Below, piece after piece: positions 44,693 through 56,450 of a stretch of 64,000 bases of DNA; the first letter of the stretch is position 1; every line of letters begins with the position of its first letter. A program made the translations under genes and the position numbers. Origin of the DNA: Meconema thalassinum. Its lineage: Eukaryota; Arthropoda; Insecta; Orthoptera; Tettigoniidae. Under the pieces are notes generated by a model that saw only the letters and a program-made list of their open reading frames with translations, had not been told where the DNA came from and did not search any database. The stretch covers positions 1,500,608,545 through 1,500,672,544 of the forward strand of contig OX336388.2 in the NCBI GenBank assembly GCA_946902985.2, read 5' to 3'.

Positions 44693-46119
44693 CATAACGA
44701 ATAGAATATAAAGTGTGATCTCTTCTCCCTCAATAGCATGTAATGAATACGGATCGGGTTGGCACTCGCCGCTACGCAGTGCTACAGTCGATTTGAGATT
44801 GTTGATTTCCACTAATGTTTGTGTGTTTATGTGCGATTTATTAAGTATTTAATTGGTCGGAGTGTTTTAGTGGTGTTCTGTGCAAACGTTTATTGATATA
44901 CAAGTGCTTACACTATTACTTCATAGTATTAATACCTGAAATGCTATTGTAGGACGCATTGACTGAAATGGAATTTAATTTCTTGTCGTGTGTTGACGTT
45001 ATCTTCGTGTGTTAATTTTATTGTTATTTAATGTAAGTAAACAGCCGTTTAGCCCTTACATTTTCATGAGTGCTTAATGTGATTAGTGAAGATGCCTTGC
45101 TCTTTTGTACCAGGATGCAGATCTAGCTATGGGGACTGTAAAGAGGTCAGACGGTTTTTCAAACCTCCTAAAGATTAGGAACGTTTTATAAGGTGCAAAG
45201 GGGCCATATCAGGGAAGGATAGGGAACATACTGAAAAGTCCTACATCTGTGTTACTCACTTTTCAGAAGATTTAATTGTTAAATTTGACAAATTTGTGAT
45301 AGAAGGGAAGGTAGTATTACTTCTCCCAAGAACCAACTGGCGATTGAAAGACTATTCTGTTCCACATATAATCCTAATTTGCCTAAGTATCTGTCCAGTA
45401 TGGTGTAAATAAAAATGCTCTTGATGCCATTAAAGACTACTTCTGTAAAGAAAGGGATGAGAATAAAAAGACAATGAGTTAAAAAACATATATGTACCGT
45501 AATGCTGAAGGAGGCGTGATCAGTTTTAGGCAATAGCCTACTCTATGAAGGGGTCATGACTATGCCTTCTATGTCTGTTTAATGTTAAGTTCTTCTGAAA
45601 TGATGGTAGTTTACTGATTTTGGTGTTTGTGGAGTGAAATTAATGGTTATTATTGAATGTTATAGTAATCTACGGTAAAGTTGAAAGTTGCGTTCGTACG
45701 GCTTTTTTTTTTTTGTCTGTGTTGCAAGTCTGTTGAGGGAATGTAAAATGTGTAACAATGTGAAGAAATCCTTTCTGATAGCGAGGTCAATTGTTCCGTT
45801 CTTTTTTAAAATTTACCGATAGCTGGCAAAACTAATTGCATTTTGAACTTGCTCTTTGTCTTCGCTTATTGTCGAAACTGAACTGTTACAAGAGACGACT
45901 TACTAAATTATTATTGGGCACAGGAAAGTAAGAGGAGATGTCAAACTTATTAGCGCCTATGAGGATATCTTGCGGTGTTTTAACATGTAAAACAGGTCGC
46001 AAGGTTTTAAGTCTCGTAAGCGCCAATGCTAACTTACATCACAGATCGGAGCCAGCGCTGCGCTGCGGCGGACCAGGCGTACTAGGCCAGTGATATCACT
46101 TCTTATTCTATTCGTTATG
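44693..46119 (+). mobile_element. P-like element with THAP ORF
   Basis: Inverted ends CATAACGAATAGAATA and complement, partly extended by GTG(T)GATxTC. Flanked by GCCAAAG on both sides (44686-44692 and 46120-46126). The right side with one more base, GGCCAAAG, is close to the P-element target consensus GGCCAGAC as I recall it. At 1427 bp it is too short for a full P transposase and has only the THAP part. Confidence 0.85.
45091..45415 (+). pseudogene. THAP domain of P-like transposase, truncated
   Basis: The ATG at 45091 starts MPCSFVPGCRSSYGDCKEVR, then RFFKPPKD, a stop at 45177, ERFIRCKGAI and YICVTHFSEDLI: the C2CH THAP finger with one nonsense codon. KFDKFVIEGK and further shifted sequence follow. 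The RNase-H-like catalytic part is missing. In P elements this finger recognises sites near element ends. Confidence 0.8.
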
Positions 46120-46327
46120 GCCAAAGTATAAATTAAATATTTCTAGAAAACGGGAAGTAGCAAGGGGGAGGAATTCGAAAAGTGCATAAAGTCACTTTGA
46201 TAGGTTCTTATCTTCAAACATTATTAATATTAAAGGCCTGCAATTAGGTCAGGTTTTCAAAAGATAGTGAGGGGGCCCCATTTCAACTTCTTGCCCCGGG
46301 GCCCTTTCAGGTCTAGCTACGCCACTG

Positions 46328-46860
46328 CCCATCACCTGATGACCTTGGTTTCTACTTAGAAAATCAGACACGGGCTAAACAAAGTACTCCGTGAATATTA
46401 CTCCTTCCTCTCTGTATTTACCGAACATCAATCTCATCCTCTACTTTAAATTTAGCTGTAAATTTCATATATTGGGCCTATAAATCTGGAAAGTCCCCTT
46501 CATTATTATCATTAGTGTCTTCCCCTTAATTTTTAATAATATTGTAACTTTCAGTCGGTCAACACAAAATAATTCCAATCACTGGAATAGAATGCAAATA
46601 CATTTGCCATTGATAGCAAAAAGTTTGTAGATATCCGTATTGATCGATGAATTCAATGTTAGGTCGAAACATGTGCAATATATAGGCGTAATACGAAGGT
46701 AATCCTAGAAATAAGGTCTCCTATTATTTTTAATAAATACTGAACTCTGTCATCTGGCTATTGGTCACAATATTGTGAAGAGTGTTTCCCGCGCTCGCAT
46801 ATAAACATGCGCACACCGCGCTGAGGGCTGAGGCACTCATTCTTGGCTTGGCAGCCGTTG
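46328..46860. other. No gene recognised
   Basis: Flank of the hAT insertion and AT-rich sequence containing the CAGTCGGTCAACAC repeat near 46552. The last part should contain the left end of the mariner element but no terminal repeat could be paired. Confidence 0.35.
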
Positions 46861-46863
46861 AGA

Positions 46864-47194
46864 ATGGAGCTCCCGTTGGATGTTACCGCGAAGTGCACAC
46901 AGTTACTCGGTTTTTGAACGCAATCGATTGAAATCCATCGCCAACTGACGGAAGTGTATGGCGAGTCGTGCATGGATATAAAACATGTTCGTAAGTGGTG
47001 TAGAGAGTTTGCAGCCGGTCAGACTGAAATTCACGACGAACAAAGGAGCGCGAGACCGTCGTGAAGGTTGAGCAAATCATGCGTGAATATCGGCGGATCA
47101 CCCTGGATGATCTCTGCCCTTTGGTTCCTGAGGTTTCCCAAAGCGCCGCTTACAGAATATTAACTGAAAAGTTGAAATACCGGAAGGTGTGCGC
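46864..47194 (+). pseudogene. Mariner transposase, N-terminal fragment
   Basis: From the ATG at 46864, with one stop near 46917 and a break near 47060: IEIHRQLTEVYGESCMDIKH, VRKWCREFAAGQTEIHDEQR and SARPS, then KVEQIMREYRRITLDDLCPL, VSQSAAYRILTEKLKYRKVC. These are the two helix-turn-helix units and linker (HDEQRSxRPS) of mariner transposases, similar to the SETMAR transposase part. It ends at 47194 at a hAT MITE followed by another hAT; the DDD core would lie beyond the right end of that element, outside the window, if still present. Confidence 0.9.
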
Positions 47195-47650
47195 TGGGGC
47201 GGATCTAGGGGAGGGCGAGCAGGGCCCCGCGGTCCGGGAGGCCCCGCGCCATGGATTGTTTTTAAATTAATTAATTAATTAATCATACCTTTCAAACTAA
47301 TTTATAATTCACATTCTTTTTTCAGAGCAGCTATGATCTTCCATGACCGTTTAGCAAGTTTAGATTTCAGTGAAATGATAGAAGACTTCAGCCGGGAAAA
47401 AAGTATCAAAGTAATATTTTAATATTTCATAGTTTACATAATCTTCTTCAAGGAGACTTAAAGGTTTCTTTCATATTATTTAAAAACTGTACTGTAGTGT
47501 ATTCAAAATATTGTAACTACTCTTTATTTTATTATTATTACAATACTATTTTCCATTTGATTTGATAGTTTTTTATTTTTATTTCCTATTGTTGTGGGCC
47601 CCACCTTATCATATCGCCCGGGGTCCCGCAAGGCCTGAATCCGCCACTGG
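47195..47650. mobile_element. hAT MITE with 8-bp target duplication
   Basis: 456 bp between two copies of GTGTGCGC (47187-47194 and 47651-47658). Ends TGGGGCGGATCTAGG and the complement of CCAGTGGCGGATTCAGG form an inverted repeat with mismatches. G/C-rich ends resemble the element at 41554. No coding sequence. Inserted into the mariner frame. Confidence 0.9.
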
Positions 47651-48194
47651 GTGTGCGCGTACCTGCCAACCCTTCCGATTTATTTGGAAACTTTCCGAAT
47701 TTTCACCTCGTTTTCCGACCTTCTTAATTACTATTATTTCTTCCGAATGTCGGGCCCCAGTGACATATTGTAAAAGAAAAAGGAACTGCAAATAATTTCC
47801 ATTCTCAAGGAGATTCTCTCATAAGTCGTAATGGCTTCTGTGATTTGGGTAACCTTGGATTTTTGTGTATGTTTCTCTCTTAGCAGTGAGCTCCATAGCT
47901 GCCTGCGATCTCGGAATGGTGAGTCAGCTGATCGGCCTACCGCATACTGATTGGTGGTATTTTACGAACAAACTGCTATCAAGCCTGCGCTGATTAGTCG
48001 AGGCTGGCCAGGTGACTGTGCAGTATGGGATTGAAACCTTGTATGCTACGCGCGGCGATTGTGACTTGATCCGTTTGACGCCACGTGTTTATACTCTGCT
48101 AGCGTCACGTTTAGTGCGTCGGTAGATAATTATTTCAACGAGTTGTGTCGATGATTGTTTCGTGTCGTGTGTTTTAAGTTTCTCTCGGCTCGTT

Positions 48195-48278
48195 ATGGCG
48201 ACAAGACCTCATAAACGTTTTCTCCAAGTGTTCAAGGAAAGCTATAAAACTGAATTTCCATTCATTGTACAATCTAGT
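48195..48278 (+). pseudogene. BED-hAT transposase, piece 1 (N-terminus)
   Basis: ATG at 48195, MATRPHKRFLQVFKESYKTE then FPFIVQSS. This aligns with the start of the copy-2 protein (QYFQTFKESYSVDFPCILKS). The insertion at 48279 interrupts it within the BED-finger region; removing that insertion and one CTAGT copy keeps the frame and the expected spacing of ten residues to the Phe-Ala-Leu-Cys block. Confidence 0.85.
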
Positions 48279-48968
48279 GTGTGTTTCTATCTCCCAAAAT
48301 TTTAATAATGGCACCCCGTGGCGTTAACGAACAGCTGATTCCTCACCTCAAGTTAAAACGCAATGAGAGTGAAACGCGAATTATGATCCGCGTCATCCTG
48401 GCTTGTTATTGGCTGGCAATTATTACCAGCCATTGGCTGCCCGCGGCTTTGTTTACAATTATCACCTACATGGCGGCGAGAGGATTAGATTTCTACATCA
48501 ATTAAATTGCTAGAAATCTATTCCAGTTCATGACAGTATGAAGTGCAAATCACTTATTGATGAGGAATTGTATGTATGTTTATATTTAAATTGAAGCGTG
48601 ACACTGTTCATCAAAATTTGTGAAAATAAAAGTACAAATCAACACTCTTGCCAATCAACTGAAAGTTTCTACTACTTTGGATGTAAATCAATTGGCTGTC
48701 GTTTCCACCAGTTTTATTCATCAGTTCGAATTACATTCAGTACAATAAACTTTTGTGCACTATAAAACTACATTATAGACCATTGCATATTGATGTTGCT
48801 GTCTGCTTATATTTACCAATTTCATGACATGTAATTTGTAGGTTATGCCTAATAAGGCATATAATTTAAGTGGCCGTTTGTAATGTGAAGTCCTTACTGT
48901 ATTTATGTACAAATATTATGGTTTAACTAATGAAGCAAGGATTAAAAGTGCAGTTTGCACTGCCACCC

Positions 48969-49004
<36 letters not shown>

Positions 49005-51963
49005 ATATGTAGTTTCTCAGTCTGGTAACTTCTTGGTTTTGCTTGAGATAGATTTATAGTAATATACTACCTTATTAACCTACAGGCTGAGTTTTTTTTA
49101 AAACATGCCCAGGTGCATACAGTAGCATAAGACCTACTGCAAGTTATGTCGATCCTAAATGTAGGCCTATTATAGTGCTCATGTCAAAGATCGTCCTAAA
49201 GTTTTAACTATTGAGATTTGATTTGCATCGAAGATAATTTCAGCTGAGTCTGGCAAGGCTTCATAAACTTGGGCGTGACTTCACATTTTCATTTTTCCTA
49301 TACTGCTTTTGATACCAACCACAAATCACAGTGTTTCAAGATTTGCTCTCATTAAACATCACCAATACTTTTTTTTTGCCCTGGTGGTGGGCTGTGTTGG
49401 AGTCTACAGAAAATAAAGTTGAGAAATAAAAATACATCTTAGGTTTCCATGACACAGTTGCATTTTATCCTACTATATCTCCACTCAATATACCAATCCT
49501 ACCAATGTTTCCTAATTCCTCATGCTGCATAAATAAACATGACAGATTACAGCATTAGCAATGATGACAGTAATTTATGAATTGCTAAAATGTTTTTAAA
49601 AGATGCATAGAAAGTGGCTTGATAAACCCTGTATCATCAATCCATTTAAACATTCCCACAGAGCTCTAATCAGAAGCTCATTTTATGTGCAACAGCCATG
49701 TAGAATAAACCTCCCTCCCAATAACTTGTAGGCCTGACCTGAACATAATCCATGTTAAGAGCTGTTTTTTGGTTCACAGGAAAACCTACCATTTAAAATC
49801 TTGCACATAGGCTACTAATCATATAATGGTGCAATTACCCACGGTAATTTTAAAAATCCTGGCTATCAACTACTGATTTAAATATTCCAGACATCTTTCT
49901 TAACTCCACTTTTACTGACAGCATGTAAGTCCTTACTACTGTCTTTCAAGCCATTGACCAGTTATTTTTTTCATGAGGAACTATTTTAGTCATTCTTCTC
50001 TGTGAAATACAGTTGATGACAACTGCCTGGAAGACTCGGGTGTTTTTTTTTTTTTGCTTTGCTTCTCTGGTTGCCTACGACACTTCCTAATTATTAACAG
50101 AATGTTTCATTGAATTACATCCAATTGACCAACTGGTAATATATTATGGCTTGCTTTAATATTCCTATGATACACTTTTAGATCCCATACATTAATGAAA
50201 TATACAACAACATAGGCTGACATGTTGAACCAATCTCCCATTCCCTAACACTCCCAACTAATGGGACATAAGCTACCTAGTGGTTGGTCTCACATTGCTT
50301 CCATCTTCATGTACCGTACTAGGTCTAGTAATACCATAGGTATTGTGACTGTTACTTCAACTCCGTCAAGGAAACTAATTCTGAACTAAGATCTGGAATG
50401 GGGTACACTGTCCCACGAGGGCAATCAAGGACAACTTGAATCATTCAAGTGATTTTTCTATTTCATTTTACCAACTAACCAGGTGCCTGGAAATGCTAGT
50501 GAAGGAGGCAGCTAAGTAGGCTAGCCTACTAGTATTCACCATTCAGAGAACATTCTCAGCGACTTGTCTATGCATAGGCCTATGACACAATTTTCAGAAA
50601 TTGATACGGTAGTCACAGAACACTAATGGTGCCCAGTACTCACAGCTTAGCATAGGACGGAGTGGATTCCAGCCACAGATTAACTTATGATCTGTCAACG
50701 GGTTTTCAAACAAATTGAGCACACACCCAAGTACAGGGGTCTTGACCATGATGTTCCAAGCCTCTAAATGAAACACTGCTCTTTAAGACTTTCTGATCTT
50801 GCATCCATGGTCGATCAACATTCTCCTGATCTGTGTTCTCAAGTTTCTGATGGTTATGGACATTATTTTTATCCTGATAACTTCATATTTTAAGGGGTTG
50901 GGGTACATGCCCTATTCTTAATTAGTTCAGCATAAGTCATTGAATCCCCTTAAGAAAAATAGGGAACATCCATGTGTTATTTGACCATAGGAAAGGGAGA
51001 ATTTAAAAAACTGAACCTCTAGGGACATTGATACAGATGACTCCGAGTAAGTAGGCCAGATCAAAATGAACATTTTTCAGTGTTGCCTTAATAAAGTTTG
51101 ATAACTTTCTACCGTTCAACATGAATATGCCTATATTGGATGGGAAATATTTTTATTATTTGCAGAGATTACAAGGATGACTTTTTGATGTATCATTATT
51201 TTGTTAGGTGAACATAAGTTCCAAGTCCATATCGTGTTGGAACCCATATTTCAGTGCTGCCTTAGTAAACGAAATATTCAATGTCTTTCAGTCGGTCAAC
51301 ACGGTTGCACTTAATGGTAATGAGCATTATTCCAAAAACCAGAAAAAAATTGTAGACTACATGCAGACCTAACATGTCAAATCAATCATGCCTACAAGAC
51401 ATCAAAAATGCTCTATGAAAAACTATTAAAGCCCCATAATGGTAGTCAAAAATAATCTCAAACCACCGCCACTATTTCGCGAAGGTGCAGAAAAATCTTA
51501 ATAAAGTACAGCTATCTTTAATAGTTGGTACTGTTGTGTTAAACCGCTACTGAGTGATAGGCCCCCGAAATATAACTATTTATCTTAATGTCTACAAGAT
51601 AACGAGATTGACAAAATCCACAATGCCACCCACAAATCTAGAGAAGGCAACTCTAAAAATGGCTTATCTAATCCACAAGTCACCCATCCTTCACCAACAT
51701 TAATATTTGTAATTTAAGTAACTTAGGTTATGTTAAATTGAGGTTAATGGCGGAATTGATTGCGTCTGTGTGGCGGGAAGGACCCAATAAGTGCTCAGCC
51801 AATCAGAGACGTTTTGATTGGCGACCATGCTCGGAAAATTTTTAGATCGTTTTGATTCACTCGCCTTCGTTAAGTCCCCACCCTAGGCCGTGGCAGCGAA
51901 CAAAATGGCGGTTTAACGAACACGACGGGGTGCCATTATTAAAATTTTGGGAGATACACAGCC
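48279..51963. mobile_element. 3.7-kb non-coding DNA transposon with 32-bp identical inverted repeats
   Basis: TATCTCCCAAAATTTTAATA... at 48288-48319 is perfectly repeated in reverse at 51925-51956. CTAGT flanks the insertion (48274-48278 and 51964-51968), and the host transposase frame closes exactly when the insert and one CTAGT are removed. The outermost 7-9 bases of the two ends do not match well. No ORF beyond 75 codons and no transposase motif; it contains (TA)n at 48975-49003 and CAGTCGGTCAACAC-family sequence near 51060-51310. The superfamily cannot be assigned: 5-bp duplications occur in Transib and some hAT lineages. Confidence 0.8.
48975..49003 (+). repeat. (TA)n microsatellite
   Basis: An uninterrupted run of about 14 TA units inside the non-coding transposon. 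Confidence 0.9.
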
Positions 51964-51968
51964 CTAGT

Positions 51969-52178
51969 AGAGGAAACCATTTTGCTCTTTGTTCCGTGTG
52001 TCGTTGCGATATAAATATTTCTCATGGTGGGAAAACTGACATTGTAACTCACAGCAACACTCTAAAACACAAGGACAGTGCTAGTTGTTTACAGAAGAAC
52101 AAAAAATTAGGTACGTTTTTTGTTCACGGGAATGAAGACAATGCTGCCATTCGAGCAGAATGTTTGTTCACAGCGTTC
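51969..52178 (+). pseudogene. BED-hAT transposase, piece 2 (BED finger)
   Basis: Reads SRGNHFALCSVCRCDINISH, then GGKTDIVTHSNTLKHKDSAS, KLGTFFVHGNEDN and AAIRAECLFTAF. The BED finger Cys-Cys/His-His residues are present, and the protein is collinear with residues 25-90 of copy 2. It ends at 52178, where the poly-A end of a minus-strand LINE is inserted. Confidence 0.9.
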
Positions 52179-52428
52179 TTTTTTTTTACGAGCACACATT
52201 TTTATTCACCGACAGAAAACATGTACATATACAGATGTTGTATCAAAATACAGGGTGAATCCCACATAAGATAAACTTGTGCGTGGGCTTCATGAACACA
52301 ATTTCTTAATTTATTTGCAACATGGTATTTGGCTGATAATAATAAGAAAAGTTTATAGTAAAAGCATTAATTATAAGGATACTAAAAATAAAAGAAGATG
52401 ATACATTACTTATTTGTGACTGAGTTGG

Positions 52429-53645
52429 TTAAATACGTTGGTGAAAATTTATAAGTTCATTTACTCTATCAAAGTTATTAAGGAGCCATATAAAAAGCCT
52501 TTTCTTCAATATATTCTGGGTGTTATTTGTCACATTTACTGGCAATATATTGTATATCCTAGTGCTAAGACAACCTAAATTCCTTTGGCCAAGTAGTGTG
52601 TTTCGACGAGGGATATTTATTCCAGTTCTGTCTTGAAGTCTAGTGCACATTTCAAGTTTTTGTCCATTAGAGAAGAGCTTCATATTTTTATGTATAAATA
52701 TGATTGATGACTGAACAAATAACTGTCGTATGTTAAGCAACATGATTTGTTGATACAGTTCACATGTTGGAAAAGTTGGTGGCCTTTTGTACATAACATT
52801 TAGAATGAAATTCTGGCAGGTACAGAATATACAGTTCTCAAGACTTTTGCTGAAAGGATATTTCTGGTTCTGTAAAATATGAGCCGTTGAGAGCCCAAGT
52901 GGTGTAACTCCTCTCGGAATTACAGGGAAGTCTAAACCTTATGGCAAGCAGGCATAGCTCAGGGCCAGTGTGTGTGAAGCATTGGAAGTGAGCATTGCGT
53001 CTGTCAGCCACAAAGGTTAGACTTGCCTGTTATTCCGAGAGGAGTTACACTACTTGGGCTTTCAACGGCTCATATATAAATTAACTTTTGGAGTTTATTG
53101 GCCAACTTTGATGCATGCATATTCCATTTTAAATGACTATCTATAATAATCCCTAAATATGTAGCATTCATTGACTTCTGTAGGGTATAGCAGTTGCATC
53201 TTTCTCCATTGTTACAAATTGGTGTGTGGATCTTTAGTGTTAAATTGTCTGTGGGTTGTAATGTTTTGTTTTGTAAGAAGCATATGTATTGTGTTTTGGT
53301 TTCATTTAAGGTAAGGAGGTGGTTTCTTAGCCATTTTTGGACTGTAGCAAGGGTTTCTTGAGTTCTATTAAAAGTGTCCTCCCAAGTTGTTCCTATGACT
53401 GTGATGACAGTGTCATCAGCATATGAGGTAATCATCGCATTACAGTTCAGCTCACACAAATCGTTAATATATAACAGAAAAAGAATAGGACCTAAAACTG
53501 TTCCTTGGGGAATTCCAATTTTTACTTCAGCACTTTTACTTAGAGTATCTTTGATTCGTACCTTTTGTATTCTGTTAAAAAGAAAGCTTTTTATTAGTTC
53601 TTGAGGAGTACCACAAATACCTTCCTTTTCAAGTTTTCTAATGAG
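52429..53645 (-). pseudogene. LINE ORF2, downstream half (palm with YADD to C-terminus)
   Basis: Continues from 60262 across the Tigger insertion: LIRKLEKEGICGTPQELIKS, then SKSAEVKIGIPQGTVLGPIL (motif B), NAMITSYADDTVITVIG (catalytic YADD near 53430) and KTQYICFL, then ATYLGIIIDSHLKWNMHASK (motifs D/E). After a MITE at 52880-53072 the thumb/C-terminal frame gives MLLNIRQLFVQSSIIFIHKN and RNLGCLSTRIYNILP. No RNase H follows. Few stops, so it is moderately young. Clade Daphne/Crack/CR1-like is inference from ORF1 type and motif style. Confidence 0.9.
52880..53072. mobile_element. 193-bp MITE with about 64-bp inverted repeats
   Basis: Ends TGAGCCGTTGAGAGCCCAAG and near-complement, with TA on both sides (52878-52879 and 53073-53074). 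The arms extend through GTGTAACTCCTCTCGGAAT. It lies within the LINE ORF2. Probably Tc1/mariner-mobilised because of the TA flanks. Confidence 0.8.
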
Positions 53646-54143
53646 TAGGGTAAACCATACAGTGATTAGCCACCATATAGTGATTGGCCATCTTGTGATC
53701 TCTTTGCCTCTTGTACTCTTTGGTTACGGCCTGACTACAGCTGATGCCACTAGATAGCAGCTGTGTACCTTCCTTGTTAATACCAGCTTACATTCCTTGT
53801 CACCAGGAGCGTGACTGTTGAGTAATGGCGTATTGTGTTTGTTGATGTGAACCTCCCTCCAAATTTTAAGGTATGTCTTACATATTTGTTGAGGACTGAG
53901 CAATTTGTTCGGCCATCTCATAGGAGAATGAACTGTTCTGAAATAGTTATATTGTACGTAGATGAAGTTTAAGGTATGGAATGATGTTTAGCCTAATTGA
54001 AATGCCATCAATCACAATATTACTCGCCGTTTTGGTGTGGCCAATAACTGTGTGTGAATAATTGTGGAAAAATAGTTATTGGCCAGGTGGCCAATCACTG
54101 TCATTCGTAGTGGCTGCAGACATTTAAATAGGGCCTATCCATC

Positions 54144-54371
54144 ATGCCCAAGGCTCCCAAGCAGGCTTATAGTGCAGAGGCAATGGAGAGAGCACTGGCT
54201 TATGTTCAGTCAAATAATGCTTCTGTACGTGCTGTGGCTACAATGTTTGGTGTACCGAGATCTAGTCTCCAGTTCAGAATAAAAAATCCAGGCCATAAAG
54301 ATACATTTGGTCCCTCTACAGTTCTGTCAAATGAAGAAGGAAAGAAGATTGTAATTTTACGTGACCGTTAA
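54144..54371 (+). pseudogene. Tigger-like transposase, N-terminal DNA-binding part
   Basis: MPKAPKQAYSAEAMERALAY, then VQSNNASVRAVATMFGVPRS and SLQFRIKNPGHKDTFGPSTV followed by LSNEEGKKIV. This is the pipsqueak/CENP-B-like helix-turn-helix that starts Tigger-type transposases and binds element ends. The frame stops at 54371 exactly where a SINE-like segment begins; the following hinge, second DNA-binding domain and DDE core (several hundred codons) are absent. Confidence 0.85.
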
Positions 54372-54374
54372 TCG

Positions 54375-54530
54375 CGAGATCATAACCCACGGGAACTCCG
54401 TTTTACGTGGAATCCGAACCACAGGACGTGGCATTTCACTTTGAAAATCTCACATGCATTGACCGGGAATCGAACTCGGTCTGCCGTGGTGAGAGGCCAA
54501 CAGCTTGACCGCTGCGCCACCATGGATTTC
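54375..54530 (-). mobile_element. tRNA-derived SINE head
   Basis: Minus strand: TGGTGGCGCAGCGGTCAAGC (A-box-like), then CCGAGTTCGATTCCCGGTC (B-box-like), followed by a short body. No poly-A tail and no duplication seen, so ends are approximate. It replaces, or lies at, the deletion point of the Tigger catalytic core. Its B box reads like a tRNA gene, but lack of a complete cloverleaf end and its position in a transposon argue for a SINE. Confidence 0.65.
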
Positions 54531-54540
54531 GTGTATGTGG

Positions 54541-55656
54541 GTTGTACCCTTTTGACCCCGACACTGTGGATTATACCAAATGCCTACGGTCATCAAGACG
54601 TGAGAGAGAAGCAATAGGCCTACCGCCTTCTTTACAACAAGATACCACATCTATAAGTTACAAAGAATTCTGTGAAGTTGTTGTAGCAGAAAAGATTAAA
54701 GAGTTTGAAACAATTCAGGATATTATGGGCCAGGAGACAAATAATGAGGAATTCATCATTCTTGTCCGTATATGGAGAACGTTTCAAGCCAAAAAAGGGG
54801 AATCGGATGGTAGGTCTGAATCAGTACAAGCTAATTCCCAGAGATCAGAGGAAATTCCTGCAAACATAGCAGTTAATCTACCTACAACCTCACACGTAAA
54901 TGATGAATATCCTTTAGTAGGTAACCCCAACATCTCCAACAATCCTTTCCAGGGAAGTGTTTCGCAAGAATCCAATAAATCATCTGTCATAAGAGTGGCT
55001 AAAAATTATCACATGGGTGAATTTTTAGTTTGGCCTGAAACCCCTAAAAGGAAAGGCAAGCATGTGTCTGAGAGATTTCCATTTGCAATTACATCCCAAA
55101 ATAACAAACTCATGTATAAAAACAAACAAGAGGCGAGTATGAAAGCCCAAACAAGATAAAGAAGAAAGGAAACGAAAACGGGAAGAGAAGAACTGCATGC
55201 CCAGCAAAGCAAAGAAATCACGTAGACCTACAGCTGAAGCATCAAGACGTAGCGAACCAGCAATAGGGATGGAATATTCACCTACAGAAGGGCCGTCTTT
55301 AGAGGTAAATACACAGAGAAGTCAAATAACCTTCCATCAGGGTCTTCCGTGTTCGAAACAAACGAAACCTCAGGTAAAGTTTCTCCACACCAAGACAATT
55401 CACCGACACATTTAAATTACGACCACGCAAAGAGAAGACTCTTTTTACAAAGCACTCCAATGAAAGCATGTGTCAAATGTTGCATCTGCAAGCGAAGAAT
55501 AGTTCTTCACGACAGTGTTGTTTCCGATTATTGTCGCAAAACGTACCACCGAAAGTGCATACCAAAATACCACCAGATTCACATTCCTGAAAGAGATGAA
55601 GAGGATTTTCTTTATCACGATTGCTACAAAGAGGACGATTCGGACAGTTCCCTTAA
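54541..55656 (+). pseudogene. Tigger-like transposase, C-terminal part with zinc-finger tail
   Basis: Begins YPFDPDTVDYTKCLRSSRRE, the block that follows the DDE domain in this Tigger group. A hydrophilic tail with FLVWPETPKRKGKHVSERFP follows in the frame of 54542; after a frameshift near 55160 it continues with KAKKSRRPT, and in another frame KCCICKRRIVLHDSVVSDYC, TYHRKCIPKYHQIHIPERDE, a PHD-like Cys/His tail. The last codons lie beyond the nested hAT, at 59761-59811 (EVSSDDELYELCKLTK and stop). Tail fingers of this sort occur in some Tigger-derived proteins; their role is unknown to me. Confidence 0.75.
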
Positions 55657-55929
55657 CTTCCAGGGTGTCGAGCGATACGGGAAATACGGGAATTTTAGTG
55701 AGCCGGGAAAAATACGGAAATTATACGGGAAATCTTAAAAAGTCTCATAATGCCTGACTTCTTAGCCCCCGAACGCTCGGTAGAGTCCTCCCGCTCAGTC
55801 TTCTATTTCGCCTGCAGACCGCGCTGCCACCCGTAATTTGCGCCACCGATAGAGCGCTAAGCGGGATGAGAACCCAGCCAACGTCGAATGCATGCTTTGC
55901 CTGGCCGACCGCCGGCCGTACCCTCTCCG

Positions 55930-56450
55930 CGCTCGTTGCTGACAATGACATACAGGAATCAGTCCGCATTGTTATTCACAGAGGAGACCTGGGTTTCTCG
56001 ACAAGAGCAGCCCTTAAAGAAGCTGACAGCTCAAGATCTCAGAAAATTCCAGACGCGGATGTGCTGCAATTTCGCACCAACTGCCGAGAATTGTACATGT
56101 GTATTCTATGGCTGAAAAAATCAACGAGAGGTCATCTCTTGCTCACAAGAGACCCGTGCTATTTCCTGCCTAGACCCTATAGGGGTCGCTGAGACTCCTA
56201 AGTTGGAAGAAGTTAGGATCGTCATTGCCCTGGGAATTCTTTGTGATCAGAAGAATTTGCTTTCTGGCGCAATGGCTGACCGCATCAAGAGCAGCTACTC
56301 CGCACTTCTGAGACTGCCCTCCGTCACGAAAACTAATATTAACCGTAGAGAGTCGCGATTCAGTGAGTGTGCATGGTATTATCTGTCAACTACTGTAGTA
56401 AGCTGTGAACGACCTCCGATCAGACTCCTGTTTCATGTTAAAGGATAATC
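55930..56450 (+). pseudogene. Decayed hAT-like transposase segment
   Basis: In shifting frames: DIQESVRIVIHRG, DADVLQFRTNCRELYMCILW, then LTRDPCYF/TRAISCLDPIGVAETPKL in overlapping frames and QKNLLSGAMADRIKSSYSAL. The L.R..SCLDP..va..P block is a feature I associate with the C-terminal part of hAT transposases. Stops and frameshifts are frequent. No hATC dimerisation motif was recognised, so identity is tentative. Confidence 0.45.

Larger units (their letters stand above)
41554..46327 (+). mobile_element. hAT element encoding a ZMYM1-like transposase
   Basis: Ends CAGGGGCGTAGCTA and the complement of CAGTGGCGTAGCTA, flanked by a perfect 8-bp duplication CCCATCAC (41546-41553 and 46328-46335). 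The terminal region contains runs of G/C such as GGGGCCCCCGAGG. It carries a decayed transposase and a nested P-like element (44693-46119). Confidence 0.95.

Noticed and set aside
54440..54530. Genuine tRNA gene on the minus strand
   Set aside because: A/B-box-like sequences are present, but the 5' and 3' acceptor-stem pairing was not evident and the sequence continues into a SINE-type body inside a transposon.
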